Shown here: piece after piece, positions 7,022 through 15,500 of the stretch | Position numbering within the stretch: the stretch's first letter is position 1 | Layout of the letters: every line of letters begins with the position of its first letter | Source of the DNA: CAZYTX01 sp964650485 | GTDB lineage: Bacteria; RBG-13-61-14; DATKZS01 | Reading direction: 5' to 3' | DNA: 64,000 nt | Assembly: GCA_964650485.1 (NCBI GenBank) | Contig: CAZYTX010000004.1 | Location: forward strand, 57,093 to 121,092 | Notes under the pieces: generated by a model | Databases searched by the model: none | What the model was told of the DNA's origin: nothing | What the model saw: the letters and a program-made list of their open reading frames with translations, nothing else | Position numbers and translations under genes: made by a program

Positions 7022-8272
7022 CTATTTCTCGTCCTGCTCCATGTCCGGCGCGTCAATGCCCGAGTCGGAGACGCCGCGCTCGATGCGCTTTAAGTACTTC
7101 CTGTGTGCGGAGAGCATGACCAGGCATGCCCCGGTGGGGCAGAAGAGCCTGCACCAGAACCTCTTTATGAACAGGGCCGAGAAGAGCACCGCCCCGATGA
7201 AGGCCCATGCCACGGGCTCCCGGGTGCGGCTGAACAGGTGAAAGAATGGCTCGACCCTGGCGAATGCCGGCACCCCCAGCCCGAAGAACCCGGCCACCGA
7301 GGCGAACAGCACCAGGTACCTGAGCTCCCGGGCGCGCCTCATGAGGCGGGACGTGACCCTCCAGCGCCGCACCGGTATCCTGGCGATGAGCTCCTGGAGC
7401 GCGCCGAAGGGGCAGGCGTACGCGCACCATATTGGCCCGAACAGGACCGTGGTGACAAGCACGAAGCCGAGCAGCACTGCCAGGACCGCGTTGCCGGGCC
7501 CTGGCAGGTCGAGCTCGAGGGACTGGAACGTATGCACCAGTGTATAAGGGGTCATGGCGTATATCCCGATGAGCAGGATGGAAAGGACCCAGGCGGCCTC
7601 GCGCCGGAAGCGGCGGGGCCACCTCCCGAACCTGGCGTAAAGAGCCGCGATGAGTCCGATCAATACGGCTACGGATACCGGCTCCAAAAGCGCCGATCCC
7701 CAGGAGGGCAGCTTTGGCCCGGGGGCCCGGAGCCCGTAAAGCCTTCTCCCCGCCAGGGCCGCGGCCGCGGCCACGTCGTCTTTTATGGCCTTGGCCGTGA
7801 TGCTCGCCCCGGTGACCGCGTCAATGTCATCGAACCCCTCGGTCACGTCTTTTCCTCTGAACTTCTCCAGGAAGCCGGAGTCAACCACCCGGCGCACGTA
7901 CCCGGGCGTCTCCCTGTGGTCCAGCACCCTGACCTCGTGGACAATCCCGTTTTGGTCTATGACCACCAGCGCGTTCACCTGGTCCACGTAACCCTTGACC
8001 TCGGGCGGCAGCTCCGCTGTGGCCACGCAGGCCGCGGGCACCATCTCACCCTTGCTCTTCACCATGCCCTGGAAGTGGGGTAGGGGGTCCTCGGCCTTTT
8101 CCGGCCTTGCTTCCTCTGCGAAGAGCTCTCTAAGCTCCTGGATGGTGGGTTCCATCCTGATGCCCTTTTCCGCCCTTCCGAGGTCGTGCCGCACTATGAG
8201 GGAAAGCCCGGCAAGCAGGAGCGCGGCGTGCCATACGAAAAGCAATCTTGATCCCGTCTTCACTTTCGCCAT
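7022..8272 (-). CDS. NosR/RnfG-like membrane protein with FMN-binding and 4Fe-4S domains
   Basis: A membrane redox protein of 416 residues. Order: membrane helix (10-28); a periplasmic FMN-binding domain with DAVTGASITAKAI near 151-163, whose Thr/Ser is where FMN is attached in RnfG and NosR; then several membrane helices carrying two polyferredoxin-type motifs, CAYACPFGALQE (283-294) and CRLFCPTGAC (374-383). This matches NosR/NirI-like electron-transfer proteins, though it lacks their C-terminal double ferredoxin domain. No nitrous oxide reductase or other clear partner is nearby, so its electron acceptor is unknown. It follows priA by 13 bases in the same direction. Confidence 0.8.
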   Translation of the reverse strand: MAKVKTGSRLLFVWHAALLLAGLSLIVRHDLGRAEKGIRMEPTIQELRELFAEEARPEKAEDPLPHFQGMVKSKGEMVPAACVATAELPPEVKGYVDQVNALVVIDQNGIVHEVRVLDHRETPGYVRRVVDSGFLEKFRGKDVTEGFDDIDAVTGASITAKAIKDDVAAAAALAGRRLYGLRAPGPKLPSWGSALLEPVSVAVLIGLIAALYARFGRWPRRFRREAAWVLSILLIGIYAMTPYTLVHTFQSLELDLPGPGNAVLAVLLGFVLVTTVLFGPIWCAYACPFGALQELIARIPVRRWRVTSRLMRRARELRYLVLFASVAGFFGLGVPAFARVEPFFHLFSRTREPVAWAFIGAVLFSALFIKRFWCRLFCPTGACLVMLSAHRKYLKRIERGVSDSGIDAPDMEQDEK

Positions 8273-8285
8273 TTTCCGCGACCCC

Positions 8286-10880
8286 TCAAAGGAGAGACAC
8301 CGGGTCCCTGTCGAACTCTACCCTTACCGACGAGGGCAGGTCCTTCTCCTCGACCTTCTTCAAAAGCTCCCGGCAGAAGGCGCCCATGGTCGCGTGCGAG
8401 TCCGCCTTTACCAGCATCATCCACCTGGTCTTTGCCTTGATCCTGGTGATGGGCGCGGGCGCGGGCCCCAGTATCCTGACCTTTTGCTTGAAGGCTTTGG
8501 TGGCGGCCTTCTGCTTTGTGGTCCTGCCCAGCATTGAGGCGGCCCGCCTCACCGCTTTCTCGTCCATGCCCTGGAGCCTTACGTTTACAAGCCTTGCAAA
8601 GGGAGGGTAGCCGAGCGCCTGCCTTGTCCGGGTCTCCTCGGCGTAGAACCCCTCGAAGTCGCCCGCGGCAGCCATGCGCACGGCAAAGTGCTCGGGCTGG
8701 AAAGTCTGTATGATGACCTTTCCCGGTGATGCACCCCTTCCGGCCCTGCCCGCGGCCTGGGTGATGATCTGGAAGGTGCGCTCGGATGCTCGGAAGTCGG
8801 GCATGTTGAGGCCGAGGTCCGCGAGCAGGACACCCACCAGGGTCACGCCCGGGAGGTCGTGTCCCTTGGCCACCATCTGCGTGCCCACCACCACGTCCAC
8901 CTGCCTTCGGCTGAGTGCGTCCATGCACCTGAACCACCCCTTTTTTCCGGAGACAGCGTCCGAGTCCATGCGCATGAGCCTGGCCTCGGGGAAAAGCTCG
9001 CACACCGCTCTCTCCACCCGCTCGGTGCCAAGGCCGAACCGGTGCAGGCGCACGCCCCGGCAGGAGGGGCACACCTCCGGCACCGGAACATGGGCCCCGC
9101 AGTAGTGGCACAACAGGTACCCGCCCTTAGCCGGCTCGCCGTAGAACCGGTCAACCTTCTGCCTGGTGGGGGCCAGGTGGTGCACCATGCTCACCGCGCA
9201 GTTGGGGCACAAGAGACGCTCACCGCAGTCGAAGCAGAGCATGAAGGACGCGGCCCCTCGCCTGTTGAAAAAGAGTATGACCTGCTCCTCCCTGGCGAGG
9301 GCCTGCTGCATCTGGGTCTTCAGGCTCTCGGAGAAGATCAGACCAGCGGGCACCCGGTCCTGGTCCCGCACCCCGTGACCGGGGGGAGCCGGCCTACCGG
9401 GGTCCGGAATCTTTCTCATGTCCACCACCTCGACCTCGGGCATGGGCCTGTTGTCAACCCTCTTTTTAAGGGTGATCAGGGAGTAGCCGTTCTCCTGCCT
9501 GGCCCTGTAGCTGCTCTCCATGGAGGGGGTGGCAGAGCCCAGAACAGCCACGGCCCCCTGCTCCCGGGCCCGCATCACCGAAAGGTCCCGGGCGTTGTAC
9601 ATGAAGCCGTGGTCCTGCTTGTACGAGCCCTCCTGCTCCTCGTCAACCACAATGATCCCGGGGTCTTGCACGGGCGCGAACACCGCGGACCTGGCCCCTA
9701 TCACTATCCTGGCCTGGCCCTTCTTTATGCGCCGCCACTCGTCAAAGCGCTCGCCCGGCGAGAGCCCCGAGTGGATCACGGCCAGGCTCTCGCGATCAAA
9801 GCGGCCGGCAAAGCGGGAGATGAGCTGGGGGGTGAGCGATATCTCGGGCGCCAGCATGATGGCGCCCCTTCCCCGGTTAAAGGCCTTTTCAATGGCCCTG
9901 ATATACACCTCCGTCTTGCCGGAGCCGGTCACCCCGTGCAGCAGGAAGGTCTTGAACGCGCCCCTGTCCATGGCCGCGCATATCTCACTCACCGCGGCTT
10001 GCTGCTCGGGCATGAGCTCTTCCGGGACCGGCCCGGTCTCTAGCTCCATGGAGAAGGGGTCCCGGGACACGGGCTCCTCCCTGATCTCGACCAGGCCGGA
10101 CTGCGAGAGCCTGCGGGCCAGCCCCCCGGGGTCCTTGAACCCCGGCTTCAGGAGCCGCAAAGGGACTCGTCCCTTTACGAGGACCTCTGCCAGGAGCCTC
10201 GCCTGCTCGGGTGCGCGCCTTGAAAGCTTTTCCAGCTCTTTTTTGGACACCTCCCTGGCGGGCGCCGCCACCCGCTCGGTCTTTTGCGTAACCCTCGGCC
10301 TCCCGGCTTCATGGCTGATCTCGATCAGGCCCTGCTTTTCCATGCGCCTTATCATGGCCGGGTCGAGCTCCACACCCCCGATGACGTTACTTTTCGGTAT
10401 CTCCAGCTCGGCCTTTTCAGCCAGCAGCTCCAGCAGGGCAAGGCGCGAGGCAGCCGGTTTTTTGCGGCCTTTGCTTTCTTTGATCCCTTGCTCCCTGGCA
10501 AGCTCCTGCCGGCCGGGTGCGGTAATCTTTGCGATCTTTGTAGATGCCAGGTTAATCCCTCCCGGCAGCGCGGTCTTGAGCACCTCGGAGAGGGGCGCCA
10601 GGTAGTAGCCCGCGGCCCATGCGAGTGTAGGGAGCATGCCCGGGGGGAACAGTGGCTCGGGGTCAATTATTTCGTAGATGTCCTTTAACTCGGATTCTTT
10701 GAGTGAGGTCTTATCGGGCAGTCCCACGATGTAGCCCGTGACCTTGCGCCTTGCCAGCGGCACCAGGACCCGCTTCCCCTTCTCCAGTCCGGGGGTTAGC
10801 TCTTTTGGCGCGGTGTAAGTGAGGGTCCGCTTTACAGGTGCGTCCACCGCGACCTCGACCAGGGTTGGGGTTTTATCCAT
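8286..10880 (-). CDS. priA: Primosomal replication restart helicase PriA
   Basis: A DNA helicase that reloads the replisome at stalled forks. At 864 residues it is somewhat longer than E. coli PriA. The N-terminal DNA-binding part is followed by a superfamily 2 helicase core with Walker A (GVTGSGKTEVY), Walker B (VVDEEQEGSYKQ), LGSATPS and QAAGRAGRG, and the family-specific zinc-binding insertion with four CxxC pairs (CFDC, CPNC, CHYC, CPSC). The second acidic motif is DEEQ rather than the DEEH of E. coli. The ATG at 10880 gives a normal N-terminus. An intergenic repeat lies upstream. Confidence 0.97.
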   Translation of the reverse strand: MDKTPTLVEVAVDAPVKRTLTYTAPKELTPGLEKGKRVLVPLARRKVTGYIVGLPDKTSLKESELKDIYEIIDPEPLFPPGMLPTLAWAAGYYLAPLSEVLKTALPGGINLASTKIAKITAPGRQELAREQGIKESKGRKKPAASRLALLELLAEKAELEIPKSNVIGGVELDPAMIRRMEKQGLIEISHEAGRPRVTQKTERVAAPAREVSKKELEKLSRRAPEQARLLAEVLVKGRVPLRLLKPGFKDPGGLARRLSQSGLVEIREEPVSRDPFSMELETGPVPEELMPEQQAAVSEICAAMDRGAFKTFLLHGVTGSGKTEVYIRAIEKAFNRGRGAIMLAPEISLTPQLISRFAGRFDRESLAVIHSGLSPGERFDEWRRIKKGQARIVIGARSAVFAPVQDPGIIVVDEEQEGSYKQDHGFMYNARDLSVMRAREQGAVAVLGSATPSMESSYRARQENGYSLITLKKRVDNRPMPEVEVVDMRKIPDPGRPAPPGHGVRDQDRVPAGLIFSESLKTQMQQALAREEQVILFFNRRGAASFMLCFDCGERLLCPNCAVSMVHHLAPTRQKVDRFYGEPAKGGYLLCHYCGAHVPVPEVCPSCRGVRLHRFGLGTERVERAVCELFPEARLMRMDSDAVSGKKGWFRCMDALSRRQVDVVVGTQMVAKGHDLPGVTLVGVLLADLGLNMPDFRASERTFQIITQAAGRAGRGASPGKVIIQTFQPEHFAVRMAAAGDFEGFYAEETRTRQALGYPPFARLVNVRLQGMDEKAVRRAASMLGRTTKQKAATKAFKQKVRILGPAPAPITRIKAKTRWMMLVKADSHATMGAFCRELLKKVEEKDLPSSVRVEFDRDPVSLL

Positions 10881-10908
10881 TAATACTCTTGCCTAAAACA
10901 GCTTTTTG

Positions 10909-11111
10909 TTTCACGCAAAGGCGCAAAGGCGCAGAGAGCAAAAAAAGAGAAATGCTTCCAATTCTCCCTGCTGGAAAAAAGATGTGTCACTTTATAAGGC
11001 TACGAACCCGGTTTTCAAGATGGCCTACCTGCCATGAGAAAAATTCCGGGGTTTGAGCCACTGCACTTCAACTCAATGAAAATCTTAAATTCTCTGCGCC
11101 TTTGCGTGAAA
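10909..11111. repeat. Palindromic CGCAAAG-type repeat, copy 1
   Basis: The left arm starts TTTCACGCAAAGGCGCAAAG at 10909 and the right arm TCTCTGCGCCTTTGCGTGAA ends at 11111 in inverted orientation, with about 150 unrelated bases between. It occupies the gap between priA and the PilZ gene. Related inverted pairs lie at 15501, 17409 and 48196. Confidence 0.7.
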
Positions 11112-11152
11112 TAATTTTAGTCTATCCTGGTTGGTAATGCTTTCAGGAAGTT

Positions 11153-11506
11153 TCACACGCTCTTTAGAAGCAGTGTGAGGACCTCTTCTTGCACCAGCCG
11201 CTGTATCAGGCTCCTGGAGTCCTCGTCCAGGCGGTCGAACTCGATGCCCGCCCCCTTGGGCTTGCCCTTGGCCGAGGTGTCTATCCTCACCACCGTTCCC
11301 CACAGCTCCAATGACACGTTCTCCTCCGCGAGCACGAACTCCACGATAATCCTTGCGCCCACCTCGGGCGGGGGGTTGATCTCCATGAGGATACCTCCCC
11401 AGCTTATGTCCCTCACCACCGCGGGCTTGAAGTCGTCCTCCCCTTCAATGAGCCTGTACCTCAAGGTAATGGGCACCGGGACGCGCAGATACTGCCTGGC
11501 TTTCAT
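11153..11506 (-). CDS. PilZ domain protein (c-di-GMP binding)
   Basis: A single PilZ domain of 117 residues. The c-di-GMP binding signature is present: an arginine-rich start RQYLRVPV (RxxxR-type) and DISWGGILM (D/N-x-S-x-x-G) about 30 residues later. It probably signals by binding c-di-GMP and acting on a partner. No flagellar or pilus gene is nearby, so the process is not clear. Confidence 0.85.
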   Translation of the reverse strand: MKARQYLRVPVPITLRYRLIEGEDDFKPAVVRDISWGGILMEINPPPEVGARIIVEFVLAEENVSLELWGTVVRIDTSAKGKPKGAGIEFDRLDEDSRSLIQRLVQEEVLTLLLKSV

Positions 11507-11557
11507 CTCATGTGGCCTTTAACTATCAAAGATTATAATTACGCCCCGGTTTTGAAG

Positions 11558-12235
11558 TCAACCCTGCTCTTTCATGTCCAGCTCGGCGTGGGCCACGCCC
11601 TGCTCAAAGGATATGTCGCAGGGGAGCCCGCTCTTCTTTATGAGGTGGAACACCCTGCGGTTGGCCGCGTCCACGTCGGCTATGAACTTCTCCATGCCCT
11701 TCTCCTTTGCAAGCTGGTAAAGGCAGCGGAGCATGCCCCTGCCCAGTCCACGGTTCTGGAAGTCGTCAACCACCACGATGGCTATCTCCCCCCTGCCGGC
11801 CGCGGTGCGCACGAAGTTGAGCAACGCCACCACCCTGGTCTCTCCTTTATCCACGGTCTCTCCTATAAGCGAGAGTGTTGCCGGAGGGTTGTTCCTCATC
11901 AGCCTGTCTAAGTAGCGGAGCGGGACCCCCAGGCCCGGGGAGAGGAAGCGGTTGTACAGGGTCTGGGAAGAGCAGGCCCTGAACATCCGCTCCACCCCCT
12001 CCTTGTCCTCCGGGGTGGCAGGACGTATGACAACCTCACGGCCGTCCTTGGTGTGAACCACCTCCCTGGCCAGGAATCCCTGCTCGTCAAGCTCCACGCT
12101 ACCCTCGTCCGCGGCCTTTGTGTGAAAAAAGCTCAAAGACCCAGCATATATATTGTCCGGGCGCCGGTCAAGAGAGATTTGCAAAGGTTGATGCTGATCT
12201 TTCTTTCCGGGAGAAGCGGACGCCGGGCGCGTCAT
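11558..12235 (-). CDS. GNAT-family N-acetyltransferase
   Basis: The 225-residue protein has about 60 poorly conserved N-terminal residues and then a GNAT domain starting VVIRPATPEDKEGVERMF, with the acetyl-CoA loop NRGLGRGML and a final strand region DVDAANRRVFHLIKKSG. The segment SQTLYNRFLSP is like the acetyltransferase domain of Pat-type protein acetyltransferases and of the GNAT domain fused to ADP-forming acyl-CoA synthetases. A protein-lysine acetyltransferase role is possible but not shown. It begins 12 bases after vapC. Confidence 0.8.
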   Translation of the reverse strand: MTRPASASPGKKDQHQPLQISLDRRPDNIYAGSLSFFHTKAADEGSVELDEQGFLAREVVHTKDGREVVIRPATPEDKEGVERMFRACSSQTLYNRFLSPGLGVPLRYLDRLMRNNPPATLSLIGETVDKGETRVVALLNFVRTAAGRGEIAIVVVDDFQNRGLGRGMLRCLYQLAKEKGMEKFIADVDAANRRVFHLIKKSGLPCDISFEQGVAHAELDMKEQG

Positions 12236-12247
12236 AGAGGAGCAGAA

Positions 12248-12685
12248 TCAGGTCCTGCTTGCGCTCCCCGGCTGGTAAACCGGGACCTTGCATTTTTTTG
12301 CGGTCTTCTTGAGGGGCCCGTCCCGGGTGGAGATGGGGGCCCTCAGTCTCATGGCCAGGTCCAGGTAGGAAGCGTCGTAGGTTGAAAGGTCGTACTTTCG
12401 GGCCAGGGAAACGATCTGGTTTAACATCCTCTCGGTGGTCTCCTGCTCGACGGTGATGGGCAGATTTTCAAGGAGAGCGAGAAAGCGGACGGCCGAGACC
12501 TCGCTCAGGCGCTTTTTCCTCTCCGCGGCCAGCAGGACGTTGCCCGCCTCCAGTGGCCAGATGGCGGGGACGAAAGCCTCCCCGAACTCCAGGCTCTCAA
12601 GAACGGCATCCGTGTACCTGTTCCCCTCGTCCTCGAAGCACCACGACATGACAACCGAGTTGTCAACCACGAACCGGGCGGACAT
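12248..12685 (-). CDS. vapC: VapC-type PIN-domain toxin
   Basis: A 145-residue PIN-domain ribonuclease, probably the toxin of a type II toxin-antitoxin pair. The acidic metal-binding residues are where expected: VVDNSVV near the start, WPLEAGNVL, TYDASYLDLA and ISTRDGPL. Its ATG shares one base with the stop of the antitoxin gene (TGATG), so translation is coupled. VapC toxins usually cut tRNA or rRNA; the target here is unknown. Confidence 0.88.
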   Translation of the reverse strand: MSARFVVDNSVVMSWCFEDEGNRYTDAVLESLEFGEAFVPAIWPLEAGNVLLAAERKKRLSEVSAVRFLALLENLPITVEQETTERMLNQIVSLARKYDLSTYDASYLDLAMRLRAPISTRDGPLKKTAKKCKVPVYQPGSASRT

Positions 12686-12924
12686 CAGCTTCTGCCTTGC
12701 TCGATCATCTCGCGCAGGGAAAGTCCCTCAAGCCGGTTGCCGCGACGGAACTCCTTCAGCCCGGCGATGGTCTCGCGCACGGGTCTCTTCCTGGAGGAAT
12801 CAGCGGGCTGCAGCACCGCCACGGGTACGCCGTGCCTGGTGATGGTGATCTTCTCGCCTTTGGCGACCCGATCGAGGAGCTGTGCGAGATGCGTTTTCGC
12901 TTCGTAGGCCCCGACCTTTTTCAT
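12685..12924 (-). CDS. Phd/YefM-type antitoxin
   Basis: A 79-residue antitoxin of the Phd/YefM fold. It begins MKKVGAYEAKTHLAQLLDRV, followed by GEKITITRHGVPVAVL, the classic DNA-binding half, and has a charged C-terminal tail that would block the PIN toxin. The longer frame back to 12984 is rejected because ATG 12924 has GGAGG about eight bases upstream and fits the family start exactly. A direct repeat just upstream is a likely autoregulatory operator. Confidence 0.88.
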   Translation of the reverse strand: MKKVGAYEAKTHLAQLLDRVAKGEKITITRHGVPVAVLQPADSSRKRPVRETIAGLKEFRRGNRLEGLSLREMIEQGRS

Positions 12925-12942
12925 AACACGCCTCCAAACAAG

Positions 12943-12961
12943 ACCAGTCTGATACCAGTCT
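12943..12961 (-). promoter_or_regulatory. Candidate operator of the toxin-antitoxin pair
   Basis: The octamer ACCAGTCT occurs at 12943-12950 and again at 12954-12961, an 11-base period, about 20 bases upstream of the antitoxin ATG. Helically phased repeats at this place fit autoregulation by a Phd-type antitoxin. Nothing beyond the repeat supports it. Confidence 0.4.
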
Positions 12962-13036
12962 AGCATGTAAAGATTAAAAAGCAAGCTTTTCCATTCCGTA
13001 AAACTCGCTTGAAATAAAGCCCGTCTACGTGATACT

Positions 13037-13066
13037 TTGACAAAGGCTATTTAAGGACCATATCTT
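13037..13066 (+). promoter_or_regulatory. Candidate sigma-70 promoter
   Basis: TTGACA (13037-13042) and TATCTT (13061-13066) are separated by 18 bases. Transcription would begin near 13073, just inside the small reading frame that starts with TTG 13067. The promoter may therefore serve the response-regulator group downstream. Confidence 0.4.
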
Positions 13067-13459
13067 TTGGCACAGGCGGTGGAGGACAGAGGTGCCCGGG
13101 CCTGGCTTAAAAAGCAGGGCCTGGGTCTCCGGGAAGGGTTCCGGGACCTCCGGGACAGGCTGCTGCATGAGCGCTCGGTCAAGCTCATGGCGGCGCCGGG
13201 GGTGCTCGCCCCGGCGCTGTCCCTAGTGGTTTGGGGGCTGGAGGAGCGGGCCGCCTCGGCCAGCGGAGCGGACCAGGGGTGGATCAAATCTCTTGGCAGC
13301 GCCGATTTCAGCGACTTCGCAAGGAAAGACCTTGCGAGCGCGCACCAGATACTTCTTAATATAGCGAGGACCATCGCCCTGCGGCTGAGAAAGTCCAACC
13401 AGGACATGGAGAAGCTCACCACCGTGCTGGCCATATCAATGCGCAAGCCGCGCAGGTGA
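13067..13459 (+). CDS. Small protein resembling the tail of a cyclic-nucleotide-binding domain
   Basis: A 130-residue frame beginning at TTG 13067, bounded upstream by an in-frame stop at 13052. The last 50 residues (SLGSADFSDFARKDLASAHQ, then ILLNIARTIALRLRKSN) look like the final strand and C-helix of a cAMP-binding domain. The beta-roll that should precede it is absent; the first 80 residues are Arg- and Ala-rich and match nothing I recognise. It may be the remains of a larger gene, or a short protein with an altered N-terminus. The start codon lies under a candidate promoter, which also argues against a normal gene. Confidence 0.45.
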   Translation: MAQAVEDRGARAWLKKQGLGLREGFRDLRDRLLHERSVKLMAAPGVLAPALSLVVWGLEERAASASGADQGWIKSLGSADFSDFARKDLASAHQILLNIARTIALRLRKSNQDMEKLTTVLAISMRKPRR

Positions 13460-13504
13460 TGTAGTAAACTAGTAGTATAACGAACGCCCGCGAGGTGATT
13501 GCAG

Positions 13505-13903
13505 ATGGCTGTAAAGATTCTGGTGGCCGACGACAACAAGCTCTTGCTCAACATGACCAGCGACGCCCTCTCCGAGAAGGGGTTCGAGGTCATAACAGTT
13601 GACAACGGCCTTGACGTGTACAAGAAGGTGCTCTCGGAGAAGCCCCAGGTTATACTGCTGGACATCATGATGCCGGGGATTGACGGGATCGAGGTGTGCA
13701 ACAACCTGAAGAAGAGCCCGGTGACAAAGGACGTGGTGATAATAATTCACTCGGGCAAGACGGACATGGCTCTCATGGACCTGTGCTACGCCGCGGGGGC
13801 CCAGGGCTACATCATAAAGTCCGACGACTTCGAGGAGATGGTGGAGCGCGTGACCGAGATATCCAGGGACAAGCTGGGGCTGGACCAGGAAGAGCTCTCG
13901 TAA
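13505..13903 (+). CDS. Stand-alone response regulator receiver (CheY-like)
   Basis: A 132-residue receiver domain without an output domain. The acidic pair is in ILVADDNK, the phosphoryl-accepting Asp in VILLDIMMPGIDG, the switch Ser in IIHSGK and the conserved Lys in GYIIKSDDF. ATG 13505 has a GAGGTG site upstream. It may signal by protein contact. No histidine kinase is in the neighbourhood. It opens a plus-strand run with a zinc-ribbon protein, an SCP2 protein, pdaD and speB. Confidence 0.88.
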   Translation: MAVKILVADDNKLLLNMTSDALSEKGFEVITVDNGLDVYKKVLSEKPQVILLDIMMPGIDGIEVCNNLKKSPVTKDVVIIIHSGKTDMALMDLCYAAGAQGYIIKSDDFEEMVERVTEISRDKLGLDQEELS

Positions 13904-13949
13904 GGATAAAACGCGGGTTCAAAAGGCTTGCCGCCGGGGGAGGAAGCAG

Positions 13950-14219
13950 GTGGAATGTTCTTTTTGCTCTCGTGAAGTCGAGCCCACCCTGCACAGAAGG
14001 AACGGGGACCCGTCCTACAAGGTGGACTATTACAGGCTCTTTACAGGAGAGCTCTCCCAGGTCATAATACAAAATCCCGGCGATGAGTCCGGGGACATCG
14101 AGTTCTACAAGCTGAGCAGCGCAAGGGAGGTTATCGTCTGCGCGGACTGCTTTGCAAGGGACGAGGTGAAACAGGAGATGGAGAAGATGTTTTCAGGGGC
14201 GCCCGAGCAAAAGGAATAG
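13950..14219 (+). CDS. Small two-CxxC protein of unknown function
   Basis: An 89-residue protein with CSFC at residues 3-6 and CADC near residue 63, so a zinc ribbon or iron site is likely. Its GTG start at 13950 is supported by GGAGG about nine bases upstream. It lies 46 bases after the receiver gene and 47 before the SCP2 gene. I do not recognise the family. Confidence 0.65.
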   Translation: MECSFCSREVEPTLHRRNGDPSYKVDYYRLFTGELSQVIIQNPGDESGDIEFYKLSSAREVIVCADCFARDEVKQEMEKMFSGAPEQKE

Positions 14220-14266
14220 CACGGCCCCCGCATAACCCGGGAATAAAAAAAAGGAGGGAAATGATA

Positions 14267-14902
14267 ATGAACGACCAGGCCATTACAATGCCCAGGCCGC
14301 CGGAGGACATAACGCCCGAGGCCTTCTTCAAGCAGTGGCTGCCAAGCACGCTGGACAGCTTCCGTGACCTCATAAGGGAACAGGCAAAGGACCTCACAAC
14401 CCCCTTCCTCGCGGTCAGGGTCACCGGAGAGCAGGGTGGAGAGTGGTCCGTGGTGCTTAACCAGGGCGAGGTGGAGATAAAAGAAGGGCTCGACCCCGGA
14501 ACCGCGGTCACCTTTGTGCTGCCCACTCAGAACTTCATCGAGTTCGTGACCGGCCAGAGGGACGAGGTCATGATGCAGCCCCCCGGCGGGGGCATGGCCG
14601 GAGGAGCGTCCCTCACCCCGGAAGAGGTCAACAAGCAGTTCAGGAAAAACATGGAGGCGCTCCGGGGCATAAAGGGACAGATGCAGTTCATTGCCGACGA
14701 CCCGGACAGGCCCTTCAACGTGCACATAAAGTTCCAGGGAGAGCTCAAAGACCAGGCCGACGCAGTGCTCACCGTGGCCACCGAGGACCTGCGCCAGATG
14801 TCCAAGGGAGAGCTCAGCCCGCCGCAGGCATTCATGATGGGCAAGGTGAAGGTCAAGGGCGACATGGGACTTATAATGCAGCTCGCGCCGTTGTTCTCTT
14901 AA
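14267..14902 (+). CDS. SCP2 sterol-binding domain protein
   Basis: A protein of about 211 residues whose C-terminal half fits the SCP2 lipid-carrier fold: FNVHIKFQGELKDQADAVLT, then DLRQMSKGELSPPQAFMMGK and VKVKGDMGLIMQLAPLF, the usual end of the domain. The N-terminal half has a similar alternation and may be a degenerate second copy. Two ATGs are possible; 14267 is preferred over 14261 because GGAGG (14253-14257) is nine bases away rather than three. It probably binds an acyl-lipid or acyl-CoA; the ligand is unknown. Confidence 0.8.
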   Translation: MNDQAITMPRPPEDITPEAFFKQWLPSTLDSFRDLIREQAKDLTTPFLAVRVTGEQGGEWSVVLNQGEVEIKEGLDPGTAVTFVLPTQNFIEFVTGQRDEVMMQPPGGGMAGGASLTPEEVNKQFRKNMEALRGIKGQMQFIADDPDRPFNVHIKFQGELKDQADAVLTVATEDLRQMSKGELSPPQAFMMGKVKVKGDMGLIMQLAPLFS

Positions 14903-14933
14903 GCTCCGGGAATTCCGGAGGAGGTCATGGAAA

Positions 14934-15479
14934 TTGATCCCCAAGGAAGTGTTTTTCACTAAGGGCCTGGGGGTGCACAAGGAGAAGCTGCAGAGCTTCG
15001 AGATGGCGCTCCGGGGAGCGGGCATAGCCGGCTGCAACCTCGTATACGTATCCAGTATACTGCCGCCCGGCTGCAGGATCATCGGATTCAGGCAGGGCAT
15101 AAAGAAGATCGAGCCCGGCCAGATAACATACTGCGTCATGGCCAGGAACGCCACCTGCGAGCCCAACCGGCAACTGGCCGCGGCAGTGGGGCTGGCTTAC
15201 CCCGCGGACCGCTCCACATACGGCTACCTGTCCGAGCACCACTCCTTCGGGCAGAAGAAACAGGTGGCCGGAGACTATGCCGAGGACCTGGCGGCAACCA
15301 TGCTGGCCACCACCCTGGGCATACCCTTTGACCCGGACACCTGCTGGGAGGAGCGCGAGCAGGTGTACAGGATGAGCGGGAAGGTCATTCACTCCAGGAG
15401 CGTCACCCAGACCGCCAGGGGAGACAAGTCGGGAAAATGGACCACCGTCATCGCCGCGGCGCTGTTCCTGGCGCCGTGA
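14934..15479 (+). CDS. pdaD: Pyruvoyl-dependent arginine decarboxylase
   Basis: Decarboxylates arginine to agmatine using a pyruvoyl group made by self-cleavage. The cleavage site is visible as VYVSSILPPG: the chain would split between Ser40 and Ser41, the second becoming pyruvoyl. The rest (GFRQGIKKIEPGQITYCVMA, STYGYLSEHHSFGQ, EDLAATML) follows the family through 181 residues. The TTG start at 14934 is supported by GGAGGAGG (14917-14924) nine bases upstream; the nearer ATG at 14927 is out of frame. speB follows after a repeat insertion, giving an arginine-to-putrescine pathway. Confidence 0.93.
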   Translation: MIPKEVFFTKGLGVHKEKLQSFEMALRGAGIAGCNLVYVSSILPPGCRIIGFRQGIKKIEPGQITYCVMARNATCEPNRQLAAAVGLAYPADRSTYGYLSEHHSFGQKKQVAGDYAEDLAATMLATTLGIPFDPDTCWEEREQVYRMSGKVIHSRSVTQTARGDKSGKWTTVIAAALFLAP

Positions 15480-15500
15480 GGCTTTCGAAAAGGACTTGTA

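Noticed and set aside
13051..13704. A 217-codon minus-strand frame covering the small cyclic-nucleotide-like and receiver genes
   Set aside because: The plus strand encodes a clear receiver domain there; the minus frame is Ser-rich without a fold.
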